Source of the DNA: an uncultured Oscillospiraceae bacterium
GTDB lineage: Bacteria > Bacillota > Clostridia > Oscillospirales > Acutalibacteraceae
Assembly (NCBI GenBank): GCA_900539165.1
Contig: UQAZ01000006.1
Span: 45,563-109,562 of the forward strand
Direction of reading: 5' to 3'
Length of the DNA: 64,000 nucleotides
Under the pieces are notes generated by a model that made no database searches, was not told the origin of the DNA, and worked only from the letters and a program-made list of their open reading frames with translations. The position numbers and the translations under genes were made by a program. Position 1 is the first letter of the stretch; every line of letters begins with the position of its first letter. Shown here one piece after another: positions 7,977 to 16,615 of this stretch.

Positions 7977-9548
7977 TTAAAAATCAGCATATACAAACGG
8001 TTGCTCAGTATATCCTGAACCATATACACCAAGTAATATAATCATTATTATAGAAACAGTAATCCATACCCATCGTTTGTTAACGCTTTGCAATATATCA
8101 AAATAGATTTTTTTACCGTTAATTTCACAAAAATCTATAATCATAAAAATAATAATCATAACTAAAAGTAAAAAATAATCTAAATAATGTAAATCCTCAC
8201 AGGCTATTACTACATTCTTTATTCCTATAATATTTATTCCTATTGATGATTTAATCATTGTTGCGAATTGACTAAGTGTATCCGCTCTGAACATTGTTAA
8301 TCCGATTACAACAAGCAAATCTGTTCTGATTACCTGAAATGCTTTGAATAATTTACTGTCTCTTTTAATTTTAGATTTTTCAAATATTTTTACGAATAAC
8401 GGTTCAAATATTTTTCCGAGCATGATCAGCGCAAAATAATATAAACCATATACAACATATTTCCAACTTGCCCCATGCCATATTCCCATTATAAACCAAA
8501 CAGAAAGCAACGGCAAAGCACTGATTACTACTCCGGCAAAGTATTTATTTTTTATATGTTTATTTGCATTTTTGGTAATCTTCTTGGTCGCTTTTGATAG
8601 CGAAACAGGGTAAAATACATAATTTTTCAACCAAGCTCCAAGTGTAATATGCCATCTTTGCCAAAACTCCTGAATTGTATGTGAGAAAAAAGGCCTGTTG
8701 AAGTTCTCGGCAATGTCTATGCAAAACATTTTGGAAACACCTCGAACAATATCAATACAACCCGAAAAATCAAAATACAGTTGTACGGTATATGCAACCA
8801 TTCCTACAATAACCGGAATTCCCGAATATTCAGTATAATTATCAAAAATCTCATTTGCTATATATGCTATTCTGTCAGCAATAATCATTTTTTTAACAAG
8901 TCCCAACAGCAAAAGAGAAGCGGCATTCATAAACATATCATAATCAAATTTATGATATTCACGAAATTGGGGTGAAAGTTTATTATATGTATCAAACGGT
9001 CCCTCTGTAATATGCGGAAAACAGCATACAAACAAAAGCAATCTGAACGGATTTTTTTCAGCCTCAACAGTGCCTCTGTAAACATCAACGATATAACTAA
9101 CCGACATCAATGTATAATAAGATATACCTAACGGAACTGCAAGCTTAACAAAAGGCACAATATTTTTGGTTGTCAACGAATTTACAGTTTCACCAAAGAA
9201 ATTAAAGTATTTCAATACAGCAAGTATTCCGACAGCTGCTATAACCATAACAGTTAATATATAATGCTGTTTTTTCTTAATATCACTTTTCAGGTGCTTT
9301 CGATCCTCTTTAGAAAGAGTCTTCTTATTTTCCCTAAACTTATCGTTCAAGCCCTGTATTTTAACAGCTCCGTAATATATAAGTAAGGTAACCGCAACCA
9401 TATACAACATTGCAAATTTGCTCGCATAACTTATAAAAAACAATGATGCGAACAATAATACAACCCACTGCAACTTTTTAGGTACTGTGTAGTACAATAT
9501 AAGAGCAATAGCAACAAAAACGAAAAACATTAATGATGTTGGACTCAT
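7977..9548 (-). CDS. MBOAT O-acyltransferase (AlgI/DltB-like)
   Basis: A 523-residue polytopic protein. The family core is present: PLGISYYTLMSVSYIVDVYRG, then YFDFSGCIDIVRG, FWQRWHITLGAWLKNYV with the first conserved His, and IMGIWHGASWKYVVYGLYYF with the catalytic His. This is the classic AlgI/PatA/DltB signature. It should carry an acyl group, probably acetyl, across the membrane for polysaccharide O-acylation with its downstream SGNH partner. The frame extends 17 codons upstream, but AAAGGAG lies just before the ATG at 9548 and the following MSPTSLMFF is the usual family N-terminus, so that start was chosen. Confidence 0.93.
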   Translation of the reverse strand: MSPTSLMFFVFVAIALILYYTVPKKLQWVVLLFASLFFISYASKFAMLYMVAVTLLIYYGAVKIQGLNDKFRENKKTLSKEDRKHLKSDIKKKQHYILTVMVIAAVGILAVLKYFNFFGETVNSLTTKNIVPFVKLAVPLGISYYTLMSVSYIVDVYRGTVEAEKNPFRLLLFVCCFPHITEGPFDTYNKLSPQFREYHKFDYDMFMNAASLLLLGLVKKMIIADRIAYIANEIFDNYTEYSGIPVIVGMVAYTVQLYFDFSGCIDIVRGVSKMFCIDIAENFNRPFFSHTIQEFWQRWHITLGAWLKNYVFYPVSLSKATKKITKNANKHIKNKYFAGVVISALPLLSVWFIMGIWHGASWKYVVYGLYYFALIMLGKIFEPLFVKIFEKSKIKRDSKLFKAFQVIRTDLLVVIGLTMFRADTLSQFATMIKSSIGINIIGIKNVVIACEDLHYLDYFLLLVMIIIFMIIDFCEINGKKIYFDILQSVNKRWVWITVSIIMIILLGVYGSGYTEQPFVYADF

Positions 9549-9624
9549 ATTTCTTTTCTCCTTTATCACAAATATCACAAAAATTATAGAAATAAACAAT
9601 TATGAACATTTGTGCCTTATTGAC

Positions 9625-9750
9625 TTACCGATTTATAGCATATCTTTTATCAGCAGACACCAATTCTTCAAAACTATCAATTTCCATAATATCGCCATGA
9701 TTAATTTTACTAATGTCCAACTTAAAAGCTTCATATTCCAAAATTAGCAT
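9625..9750 (-). pseudogene. 3'-end remnant of a LicC-like nucleotidyltransferase gene
   Basis: The minus-strand frame encodes DISKINHGDIMEIDSFEELV and ends YAINR-stop. This matches the C-terminus of the intact nucleotidyltransferase at 20829-21536 (RKINHGDIMEIDSFDELVCA). The DNA also matches: a 43-base block is shared with a single mismatch. Only the last 40 codons remain and the rest of the gene is missing. It differs enough from the intact copy to derive from a second cytidylyltransferase gene rather than a recent copy of the first. Confidence 0.8.
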
Positions 9751-9814
9751 TACTGTAAAAACAACATATTAACAGGAACACTATTATAATCATAAAATTC
9801 TAAAACTTAGGCAA

Positions 9815-10903
9815 TCAATCCAAAATTATATCACAAATCTTGTCCACATCATCAAGCGACAAATCCGCATAAAGCGGCAATGTAATAACCTTAAATGAAA
9901 CATCATACGCCACAGGTGTTTCTGCCTTTGCGTCATGCTTGTCCTTATAGCAATCAAAAGCATTCGTAATCGGATAAAAATATTTTCTTGCAACAATGTC
10001 GTGTTCTTTAAGCTTTTCGCAAATTTCATCACGAGTATATTTATATCCGTCAAAGACTACAGGAAAATACGCATAATTACTCTGAACATTTTCCTGCACA
10101 GCGTTAAGTTTAATACCGTCAATTCCCGAAAGACGCTCTCTGTATCTCTCAACCACAGCCTTGCGCTTTGCTATTTCTGCATCAAGATGGCGAAGATTGC
10201 ATATGCCCATAGACGCTGCAAATTCATTCATCTTTGCATTTGCACCGACAGCATCCACAGTTTCAGGTCCTCTGATTCCAAAATTCTTCAGTCGATACAA
10301 ATCAAGTCCGTACTCATCATTATGAAAACATACAGCTCCGCCCTCAATGCTGTGAAAAACCTTTGTGGCGTGGAAACTGAACATAGAAGCATCACCGAAA
10401 TTGCCCACTCCGACACCGTTATATTTTACTGCAAAAGCATGAGCCGCATCGTATATTACTTTCAAATTATGTTTTTTGGCAATCCTGTCGATAGCCTCAA
10501 CATCGCATATGTTACCATACACATGCACCGGAATAATCGCACATGTTTTATCTGTTATAAGAGCTTCAATTTTATTTACGTCAATAGTATATGTATTCGC
10601 ATCAATGTCGCAAAATACGGGAGTTAAGCCGTTTCTCACAATCGCATGCGTTGTAGACGCAAATGTAAAAGGCGAAGTAATAACCTCTCCTGTCAAATTC
10701 ATAGCTTGTATAGCCATTTCGAGTGCCATGTGACCATTACTGAACAAATCAATATGGCTGACGCCCAAATAATCAATCAAATCAGCTTGAAACTGCTTGT
10801 GCTTAACCCCCATATTGGTAAGCCACCTGCTGTCCCATAAGCCCCTTATTTCTTCACAATACTCCTCAAACTCCGGCATTGAGGAACGAGTAACATTAAT
10901 CAT
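9815..10903 (-). CDS. DegT/DnrJ/EryC1/StrS sugar aminotransferase (VioA/FdtB-like)
   Basis: A 362-residue PLP enzyme of the DegT family. It has the substrate/PLP region FTFASTTHAIVRNGLTPVFC, then YDAAHAFAVKYNG, and the PLP lysine in MFSFHATKVFHSIEGG (Lys181 by this start). The FSFHATK motif is typical of the VioA/FdtB group that aminates 4-keto (or 3-keto) 6-deoxy NDP-sugars. It should make an NDP-amino-6-deoxyhexose. A TTG start 9 bases upstream is possible, but AAGGGAA is better spaced for the ATG at 10903. It follows the ATP-grasp gene by 14 bases. Its last 61 bases recur at 6796-6856 as a remnant. Confidence 0.9.
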   Translation of the reverse strand: MINVTRSSMPEFEEYCEEIRGLWDSRWLTNMGVKHKQFQADLIDYLGVSHIDLFSNGHMALEMAIQAMNLTGEVITSPFTFASTTHAIVRNGLTPVFCDIDANTYTIDVNKIEALITDKTCAIIPVHVYGNICDVEAIDRIAKKHNLKVIYDAAHAFAVKYNGVGVGNFGDASMFSFHATKVFHSIEGGAVCFHNDEYGLDLYRLKNFGIRGPETVDAVGANAKMNEFAASMGICNLRHLDAEIAKRKAVVERYRERLSGIDGIKLNAVQENVQSNYAYFPVVFDGYKYTRDEICEKLKEHDIVARKYFYPITNAFDCYKDKHDAKAETPVAYDVSFKVITLPLYADLSLDDVDKICDIILD

Positions 10904-10917
10904 AACTGCCAATTCCC

Positions 10918-12132
10918 TTACTGATAATTAGGATAATCAAATAGCATTGAATTCCCGTTTTCATCATATACTTCTATCAAATTAGAAACTTCTTCAATGC
11001 GACTATTCAATTCATTTTTATCTTTTCCAAAAATAAATATTCTACAAATACTTTGAGCATAATAACCAGCCTTAGTCATTTTATCCCCTTCAAAATAATA
11101 TTGATAGAAGTCAAATACATACGGAAGAGATTTTATTTCTTCAATTCCACTTATTTTGGATATACTGCCGTTTTTAATTCCAATACTTATTGTTGCATAA
11201 AATTTTTTATAAGGCTTATCAAGCGAAGATATATCATCGCCAAATTTTCCAGATAAAGCAAACTGCATGTAGCATCCTATAATATCTACATTTTTTTCTC
11301 TTTCAACAGATTTATAATCCATACTTCCACCAAGTCTAAAATTTGTGTCAATAATATATGGAATACCGTCCTCAACAATGCCTTGAAATAAACAAGTTCC
11401 ATTTTTAACACCCAGTGTCGTAAACATTTTATATAAAGGTTCATACAAATACTCTTTTAATAATGTTTCGTTTTTTGAAGGATAAATGTCAACATACGGT
11501 TGTTCCGGATGATTGTTATGTGAAGGATAAAAGATCCTATCTTTTGTATACGGAATATAATATTTACCATCTTGAAAACACATATCAAATTGAAAAAAAT
11601 CTCCGACCAAAAACTTCTCACAAATAATATCACCGGATATAGATGAATTCTTTGCAAAATCCATCGCCTCATTCAGTTCTTGTCTTGTGTTGCAAATACT
11701 AATTCCTTCTGATCCTGCCGCATCTACAGGCTTTACAATTATAGGAAATTTAATATCGTTATTAAATTCAGGAACAGACGGAACACCAAAATTCTTTGAA
11801 TAATGCTTAAAGTTTTGCTTATTCATAATTATCTCCCATTGTTTTGGAGTACAATAGTATGAATAATTTAATTGGGAAATGTAATCAATCGATTTTCTAA
11901 TTACCAATTCACCCGTACAAGAAAAAATTCCGTCAATTGCTTTTTCCTTTAATAAATTTGGCATAATAGTAGAATCGGTGCAGTCGACAAAACATTGCTC
12001 GTCAGAAATTTTATGAATCTCTGCTTCAGTATCATAACCAAATGAAACTAAAATAATTTCATTTTCTTCGGCATATTTCTTTATTTCTCGTGTTAGATTA
12101 TTTCCACCAAATATAGCAAGCCTTTTTTTCAT
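10918..12132 (-). CDS. ATP-grasp protein, probable amino-acid or carboxylate ligase for surface sugars
   Basis: A 404-residue protein with a short nucleotide-fold N-terminus (LAIFGGNNLTREIKKYAEE) and an ATP-grasp core. Visible core pieces are FPIIVKPVDAAGSEGISIC (about 128-146), the ATP-binding lysine strand and glycine-rich loop, then DIICEKFLVGDFFQFD, and FQGIVEDGIPYIIDTNFRLG with the metal-binding Glu/Asp/Asn/Arg residues. Such enzymes form amide or ester bonds through an acyl-phosphate. Between a DegT aminotransferase and a WbqC gene, attachment of an amino acid or other acid to the new sugar amine is a reasonable inference. The gene is clearly richer in A+T than the housekeeping genes of the window. 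Confidence 0.8.
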   Translation of the reverse strand: MKKRLAIFGGNNLTREIKKYAEENEIILVSFGYDTEAEIHKISDEQCFVDCTDSTIMPNLLKEKAIDGIFSCTGELVIRKSIDYISQLNYSYYCTPKQWEIIMNKQNFKHYSKNFGVPSVPEFNNDIKFPIIVKPVDAAGSEGISICNTRQELNEAMDFAKNSSISGDIICEKFLVGDFFQFDMCFQDGKYYIPYTKDRIFYPSHNNHPEQPYVDIYPSKNETLLKEYLYEPLYKMFTTLGVKNGTCLFQGIVEDGIPYIIDTNFRLGGSMDYKSVEREKNVDIIGCYMQFALSGKFGDDISSLDKPYKKFYATISIGIKNGSISKISGIEEIKSLPYVFDFYQYYFEGDKMTKAGYYAQSICRIFIFGKDKNELNSRIEEVSNLIEVYDENGNSMLFDYPNYQ

Positions 12133-12289
12133 TCAAAGTCTCCCTTTCATATTTTTCAAATACCTTTAGCAAGCAAAATGTTGCTCTTTTTTAACACAGT
12201 AATTTTAACAAAAACAATCATATAAGTTAAGTTCATTGACGCTGTATATTTATCAATTAAAAACATAAACGATGCTTATTGTTCATATA

Positions 12290-12988
12290 CTAAACTAAAG
12301 TATATTTATTTAAAAATCCATCAATTTCAGAAATCGAGCAATTCATCAATACATCTATTATTGATAAATTTGGTTGAAATTCGTCACAAATTTGCTTGTA
12401 TTTAATTTCTCCTGATTCCAAAAAATATAAATTAATATTATTTTCCTTAAACAATGATTTTGAATATAAATCCATCCCGCCTATTGCATTTATATATTCT
12501 GTTGCACCTATTTTTTTGCATATTGCAAGGATTCTATCTTGCCCTTTCAAATTTCTATCTATATCAATTTGCGAAGACAAAACGAATTTTGTTTTAATTC
12601 CCAAATAATTTGCCATCACTTCAAAAGAGTTTTTTATAAATAAGGATAACTTTTCCTCTGGACAATTCATTATATCTGTGAATAATGGATAAACCTCAGC
12701 AAAATTAGGGGATTTTTTATAAGCCAATTCTATTGTTTTAATTGTTTTACTAATAATTTTTCTATCCTTGTTTACATTAATTTCATTTATATGTTTGTTT
12801 TGACTTTTTCCAAGAACGGGTAAATTCAAATAAGTAATCTGTCCGTTTACAATAATCCTATTTCTATCAATCCATCCTCTATTAATATAATTTACATCGT
12901 CAAAAATTACATATGTATCAACTAAATTCATTAATTGCCAATATCCAATATATGGAAAAAAATATGGCTGCATAATTCCTACTTTCAT
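12290..12988 (-). CDS. WbqC-like family protein
   Basis: A 232-residue soluble protein with the family opening MKVGIMQPYFFPYIGYWQLM and then YVIFDDVNYINRGWIDRNRI, which identify the WbqC-like family. Members occur in O-antigen and capsule clusters, often beside DegT aminotransferases. The family is named after clusters making amino-acylated 4-amino-4,6-dideoxyglucose, from memory. The biochemical step is poorly known; a part in amino-acyl modification of the amino sugar made by its neighbours is inference. The C-terminal IGGMDLYSKSLFKENNINLY is also family-like. The AT content is very high, which suggests acquisition by transfer with the ATP-grasp gene. Confidence 0.88.
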   Translation of the reverse strand: MKVGIMQPYFFPYIGYWQLMNLVDTYVIFDDVNYINRGWIDRNRIIVNGQITYLNLPVLGKSQNKHINEINVNKDRKIISKTIKTIELAYKKSPNFAEVYPLFTDIMNCPEEKLSLFIKNSFEVMANYLGIKTKFVLSSQIDIDRNLKGQDRILAICKKIGATEYINAIGGMDLYSKSLFKENNINLYFLESGEIKYKQICDEFQPNLSIIDVLMNCSISEIDGFLNKYTLV

Positions 12989-13065
12989 TTTCTTAAAACA
13001 GTTTTATATTAAAACTACTTGTCCTTTCTTTACTTAAATAACTAAACCATACTTAAGAAAGCATC

Positions 13066-14526
13066 TCAAATTTTCTTAAATATCTTATTTAGAGTCGGTT
13101 TGATCATATTCAAAACATAAGTAAATGATTCAAGCTTAAGTAATGCTGATAAACCGATATAAATCATTGCACCAAGAGGCACTTGAATAATCAATGTAAG
13201 CCAGTTATTTAGATGCAAGAGGTTTACACAATATACACAGCAGCCCATAAACGCAGCTAAGCCAATGCCTGGCAATATGTCTTTTAATTGTTCAGCATAG
13301 CTATAATTCATTAATTTTTTGTTTGGCCAAGAATTAATAATTTGACACAATACGCTTGTAACCAACAAACTGTATGCCATAGCCATTACGCTTATTTTGA
13401 ATGTAACAAGAACTGCTATTAACCCGACTACTTTCTTAAGTATTTCAAGCTTTAAGAACAGGTCGCTCCGCCCCAGAGCTTTTATTGCATTAAGGTTAGC
13501 CGTGTGGACCGGATAGAACATATATGTAATGCAAAATATCACCATAAACGGATACGATGGAAGCCATTTATCAGTTAAAAGAATAGAAATAACAGCTTGT
13601 CCGCAAGCAGCCAATCCCATCAACAACGGTGCCATAACATAAGTGCTTGTTTTCATAGCTCGCCTCGTCATTCCTTTAACAGTTTCAACCGAATCCTGCA
13701 CGCTGGACATTGACGGCAACAGCACACTGTCAATAGAACTATTTACATTATTAATTATAACACTCGGAAAATTATTCGCTTTGTTATAATATCCTAAATC
13801 GGCAGAAGAATAAACCTTTCCGATGATAAGACTTCTAAGTTGGTTGTATCCATTATCAAGCAACGCTGATAATAATATTTTCCAACCATATGAAAAAAGC
13901 CCATTAAGTCTCTTAAGCGAGAACATTTTTTTAGGTCTCCATTTTACTGTAAGCCACAAAATGCAAGTGTCGATTATATTATTACTTAAGCCTTGACCTA
14001 TAATTGCCCATGCTCCATAGCCCTTATATGCCAAAAAAATGCCGAAAAATGCAGAAAAAATTGTTCCGCCTAAGGTTGAAAAGAAAAATCTTTTGAACAG
14101 CATATGCTTTGAAACATATGCACCTTGAATAGACCTGACTCCAGAAATGACAATAGATAAGCTTAACACTCTTACTAATGGTATTAATTCTGCATTATTA
14201 TAGAATTCTGCAATCAGAGGCGCACAAAAGAACATAAGTGCATAAAGTGACAAGCACATAAAAATGTTAAAATAGAAAACAGAGGAATAATCGAGGTCAT
14301 CCGCATCTTTTTTTTGAATTAAAGCACTACCCATACCGCTATCTATAAATACCGAAACTATGCCGGTAAATACAGTTATTAATGCAACAGTGCCGTATGC
14401 CTCAGGTGCAAGCAATCGAGCAAGCACAATCGAAACAACAAACTGTACCCCTTGTGCGCCGCACCGCTCGGCAAATCGCCATATGAAACCACCAATGGTT
14501 TGTTTTTTTAATGATTGTTCAGGCAT
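13066..14526 (-). CDS. Wzx-like polysaccharide flippase (MOP superfamily)
   Basis: A 486-residue protein with about 12-14 membrane helices. The N-terminus KQTIGGFIWRFAERCGAQGV followed by VSIVLARLLAPEAYGTVALI is the standard opening of WzxC/RfbX-type transporters in the lipopolysaccharide export group. The middle part GSALIQKKDADDLDYSSVFY and LIIGKVYSSADLGYYNKANN are also characteristic. It should flip undecaprenyl-pyrophosphate-linked repeat units across the membrane, for joining by the EpsG-like polymerase encoded at 22203-23333. Its start overlaps the end of the upstream glycosyltransferase gene by 8 bases. Confidence 0.93.
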   Translation of the reverse strand: MPEQSLKKQTIGGFIWRFAERCGAQGVQFVVSIVLARLLAPEAYGTVALITVFTGIVSVFIDSGMGSALIQKKDADDLDYSSVFYFNIFMCLSLYALMFFCAPLIAEFYNNAELIPLVRVLSLSIVISGVRSIQGAYVSKHMLFKRFFFSTLGGTIFSAFFGIFLAYKGYGAWAIIGQGLSNNIIDTCILWLTVKWRPKKMFSLKRLNGLFSYGWKILLSALLDNGYNQLRSLIIGKVYSSADLGYYNKANNFPSVIINNVNSSIDSVLLPSMSSVQDSVETVKGMTRRAMKTSTYVMAPLLMGLAACGQAVISILLTDKWLPSYPFMVIFCITYMFYPVHTANLNAIKALGRSDLFLKLEILKKVVGLIAVLVTFKISVMAMAYSLLVTSVLCQIINSWPNKKLMNYSYAEQLKDILPGIGLAAFMGCCVYCVNLLHLNNWLTLIIQVPLGAMIYIGLSALLKLESFTYVLNMIKPTLNKIFKKI

Positions 14527-15496
14527 TGTTTTTATCCTTTGATTTTTTGTATAATTTCATTATATGAGGAAAATAGGCATTGAGAACGACAAAGATCTTT
14601 TCTTTGTTTGACAGCTTGTTAAAAAATGGTCTGTATTTCTTTTTTAATGATTCTTTTGAATTATTTTCATATAATGAGACTTTGAATAACAATTCATTTT
14701 TAATTTCTTGTATTTGTTTTGAATATTTATAATCAATATATTTATCATATGAAACGTATAAATCAAACATTTTATTTAATTGAGTGATCAATTTTGAACG
14801 ATTATTTAATAAAGAATTTGTCCAGCTGCCAACTGAATTATTCCTATAGCAAGACATCACTTCATCAACAAAATACAAATTTCCTCTTGAAATGCAATAT
14901 AAAATCATCGGAACATCTCCGACATCACTATTTGCCCAAAAATCGGGTTTGTTTTTATAATCAAACAAGGACATTTTAATAAAATAAGAGCTAGTCTGAA
15001 AAGGATGTCCTAATTTAATAATCAAATTTAGATATTCTTCACAATTGAATATATTTTTTTCAAAATTATAGGTCGGACGATAGCTTTTTAACGAAACTCC
15101 ATCCTCAGAAATATTCTCAAATCTATGAACACAAATAGAACAATCCGGATTGCTTTCCATAACATCAAATTGCTTTTGTAATTTATTTTCATCACACCAA
15201 TAATCATCGCCTTCACAAAACGCAAGATACTTACCTCTGATAAGAGGATATAAACTCTGACTAACTTTAATACCTTTAGAATATTGATTTTCAGTTTGAT
15301 AAATCGGCTTAATTATATCAGGATATTTCTTTTCGTACTCTCTAATAATATCTGCCGAACCATCAGTTGACGCATCATCATGAATAAGCACTTCAAACTT
15401 AAAGTTCGTTTTTTGCATAACGAATCCGTCAAGGCATTTTCTTAAATATTTTTCATGATTATATACAGTGCATATAACACTTACCATTATTTCCAT
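14519..15496 (-). CDS. Glycosyltransferase family 2
   Basis: A 325-residue GT-A fold enzyme. The nucleotide-sugar binding start is VSVICTVYNHEKYLRKCLDG, followed by IHDDASTDGSADIIREY and the DXD-like CEGDDYW at about residue 95. The C-terminal part is AT-rich with no clear membrane segment. It adds one sugar to the lipid-linked repeat unit at the cytoplasmic face. The donor and acceptor cannot be told from sequence. It sits between a GT4 gene and the flippase; spacing to the upstream gene is 6 bases. Confidence 0.9.
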   Translation of the reverse strand: MEIMVSVICTVYNHEKYLRKCLDGFVMQKTNFKFEVLIHDDASTDGSADIIREYEKKYPDIIKPIYQTENQYSKGIKVSQSLYPLIRGKYLAFCEGDDYWCDENKLQKQFDVMESNPDCSICVHRFENISEDGVSLKSYRPTYNFEKNIFNCEEYLNLIIKLGHPFQTSSYFIKMSLFDYKNKPDFWANSDVGDVPMILYCISRGNLYFVDEVMSCYRNNSVGSWTNSLLNNRSKLITQLNKMFDLYVSYDKYIDYKYSKQIQEIKNELLFKVSLYENNSKESLKKKYRPFFNKLSNKEKIFVVLNAYFPHIMKLYKKSKDKNNA

Positions 15497-15502
15497 ATAT
15501 CT

Positions 15503-16615
15503 CTATTTTCCTAACTTTTTTATATTCTTAAAAATCGAATCGACAAAAGACTCCACTGAATTATTTACAATAGTGCCATTTTTATAATTCTCAAATTGTT
15601 CTCTAGCTCCGGAAAAATCAGTAGAAATAATAATTTTATTAAACAATTTGGCTTCGGCTAAAGTTAAACAATATCCTTCGTGAATTGATGGTTGAACATA
15701 AATATCACAATCTTTATAGTATGGATACGGATTCATTCTTAATCCTAAAAAGACCAGATGTTGTTCCAGTCCCATAGATTTAATTTCAGTAGCTATCTCA
15801 TCTTTCAAATTTCCTTCGCCAATCAAATACCATCTAAAATTGATATTTTGTTTGCATAATTCATTTATAACCTTAGGTATAATATCTTGTCCCTTTTCTT
15901 TACTTAATCTACCTACTGTAAGAATTCGTACACCGTCAAAATCATCATTAAAAGATTCACCGACATCAGCAAGACTTTTACACAACTCTGCTGACACAAC
16001 ATTATATTTTACTTCTGTAAAATTTCTTATTTCGGGTACCGCTTTTAATAAATGTGTCTTTGCAGATTCAGACACAACATAAACTTTATTAAATTTAGAA
16101 TATACTTTATTTGCAAATTTCTTATCAAAACATATCTTATCCACATCAAAGTGAATCCATTGAACCTTTATATTAGCTTTCACCTTGCTAATTATATATT
16201 GAGAAATAAAGTCCATCGGTCCGGCATATGCAACCGCAACATCATAGTTCCCTAAATCAGGACTAAATTTATTAACAACGCTTCTAATATAAAAATAGCT
16301 ATTATTAAATACTTTCGATATAATATAACTAACAAGTATTTTAAAAGTTTTAATTATTTTTTTTTCTTTCAAATAATGTTTTATGATATCTTTCGGGGAG
16401 TCATGAATCAAAAATCTTTTGCCGGAGTATTGATTCAATTCTTTCACTGTAACATTGTCAAAATTTTCAAGAGTTTCTAAATAACCTCCACTTTTTTCTA
16501 ACAGCAAAACAGTGATTTCATATTCGAAACTTGGCATTTCATGTATAAGATTAATTAAAGATTTTTCAGTGCCGCCAACATTCATATTAATAGCCATAAA
16601 CAATACTTTTTTCAT
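15503..16615 (-). CDS. Glycosyltransferase family 4
   Basis: A 370-residue GT-B enzyme. The N-terminal loop is NMNVGGTEKSLINLIHEM and the donor-binding half contains ILTVGRLSKEKGQDIIPKVI and the E-x7-E element in SIHEGYCLTLAEAKLFNK. It is one of three related GT4 proteins in this locus (with 16612-17808 and 19628-20824), which all begin with a GG(T/A)E(K/R)(S/A)L loop and may add similar sugars in turn. The start codon overlaps the previous stop by 4 bases. A run of nine A lies inside the coding region at plus-strand 16357-16365. Confidence 0.9.
   Translation of the reverse strand: MKKVLFMAINMNVGGTEKSLINLIHEMPSFEYEITVLLLEKSGGYLETLENFDNVTVKELNQYSGKRFLIHDSPKDIIKHYLKEKKIIKTFKILVSYIISKVFNNSYFYIRSVVNKFSPDLGNYDVAVAYAGPMDFISQYIISKVKANIKVQWIHFDVDKICFDKKFANKVYSKFNKVYVVSESAKTHLLKAVPEIRNFTEVKYNVVSAELCKSLADVGESFNDDFDGVRILTVGRLSKEKGQDIIPKVINELCKQNINFRWYLIGEGNLKDEIATEIKSMGLEQHLVFLGLRMNPYPYYKDCDIYVQPSIHEGYCLTLAEAKLFNKIIISTDFSGAREQFENYKNGTIVNNSVESFVDSIFKNIKKLGK

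Noticed and set aside
16357..16365. A9 tract inside a GT4 gene as a contingency locus
   Set aside because: It lies mid-gene in a naturally Lys/Ile-rich segment, the frame is intact, and AT-rich genes carry such runs by chance; weaker case than the tracts at gene starts.
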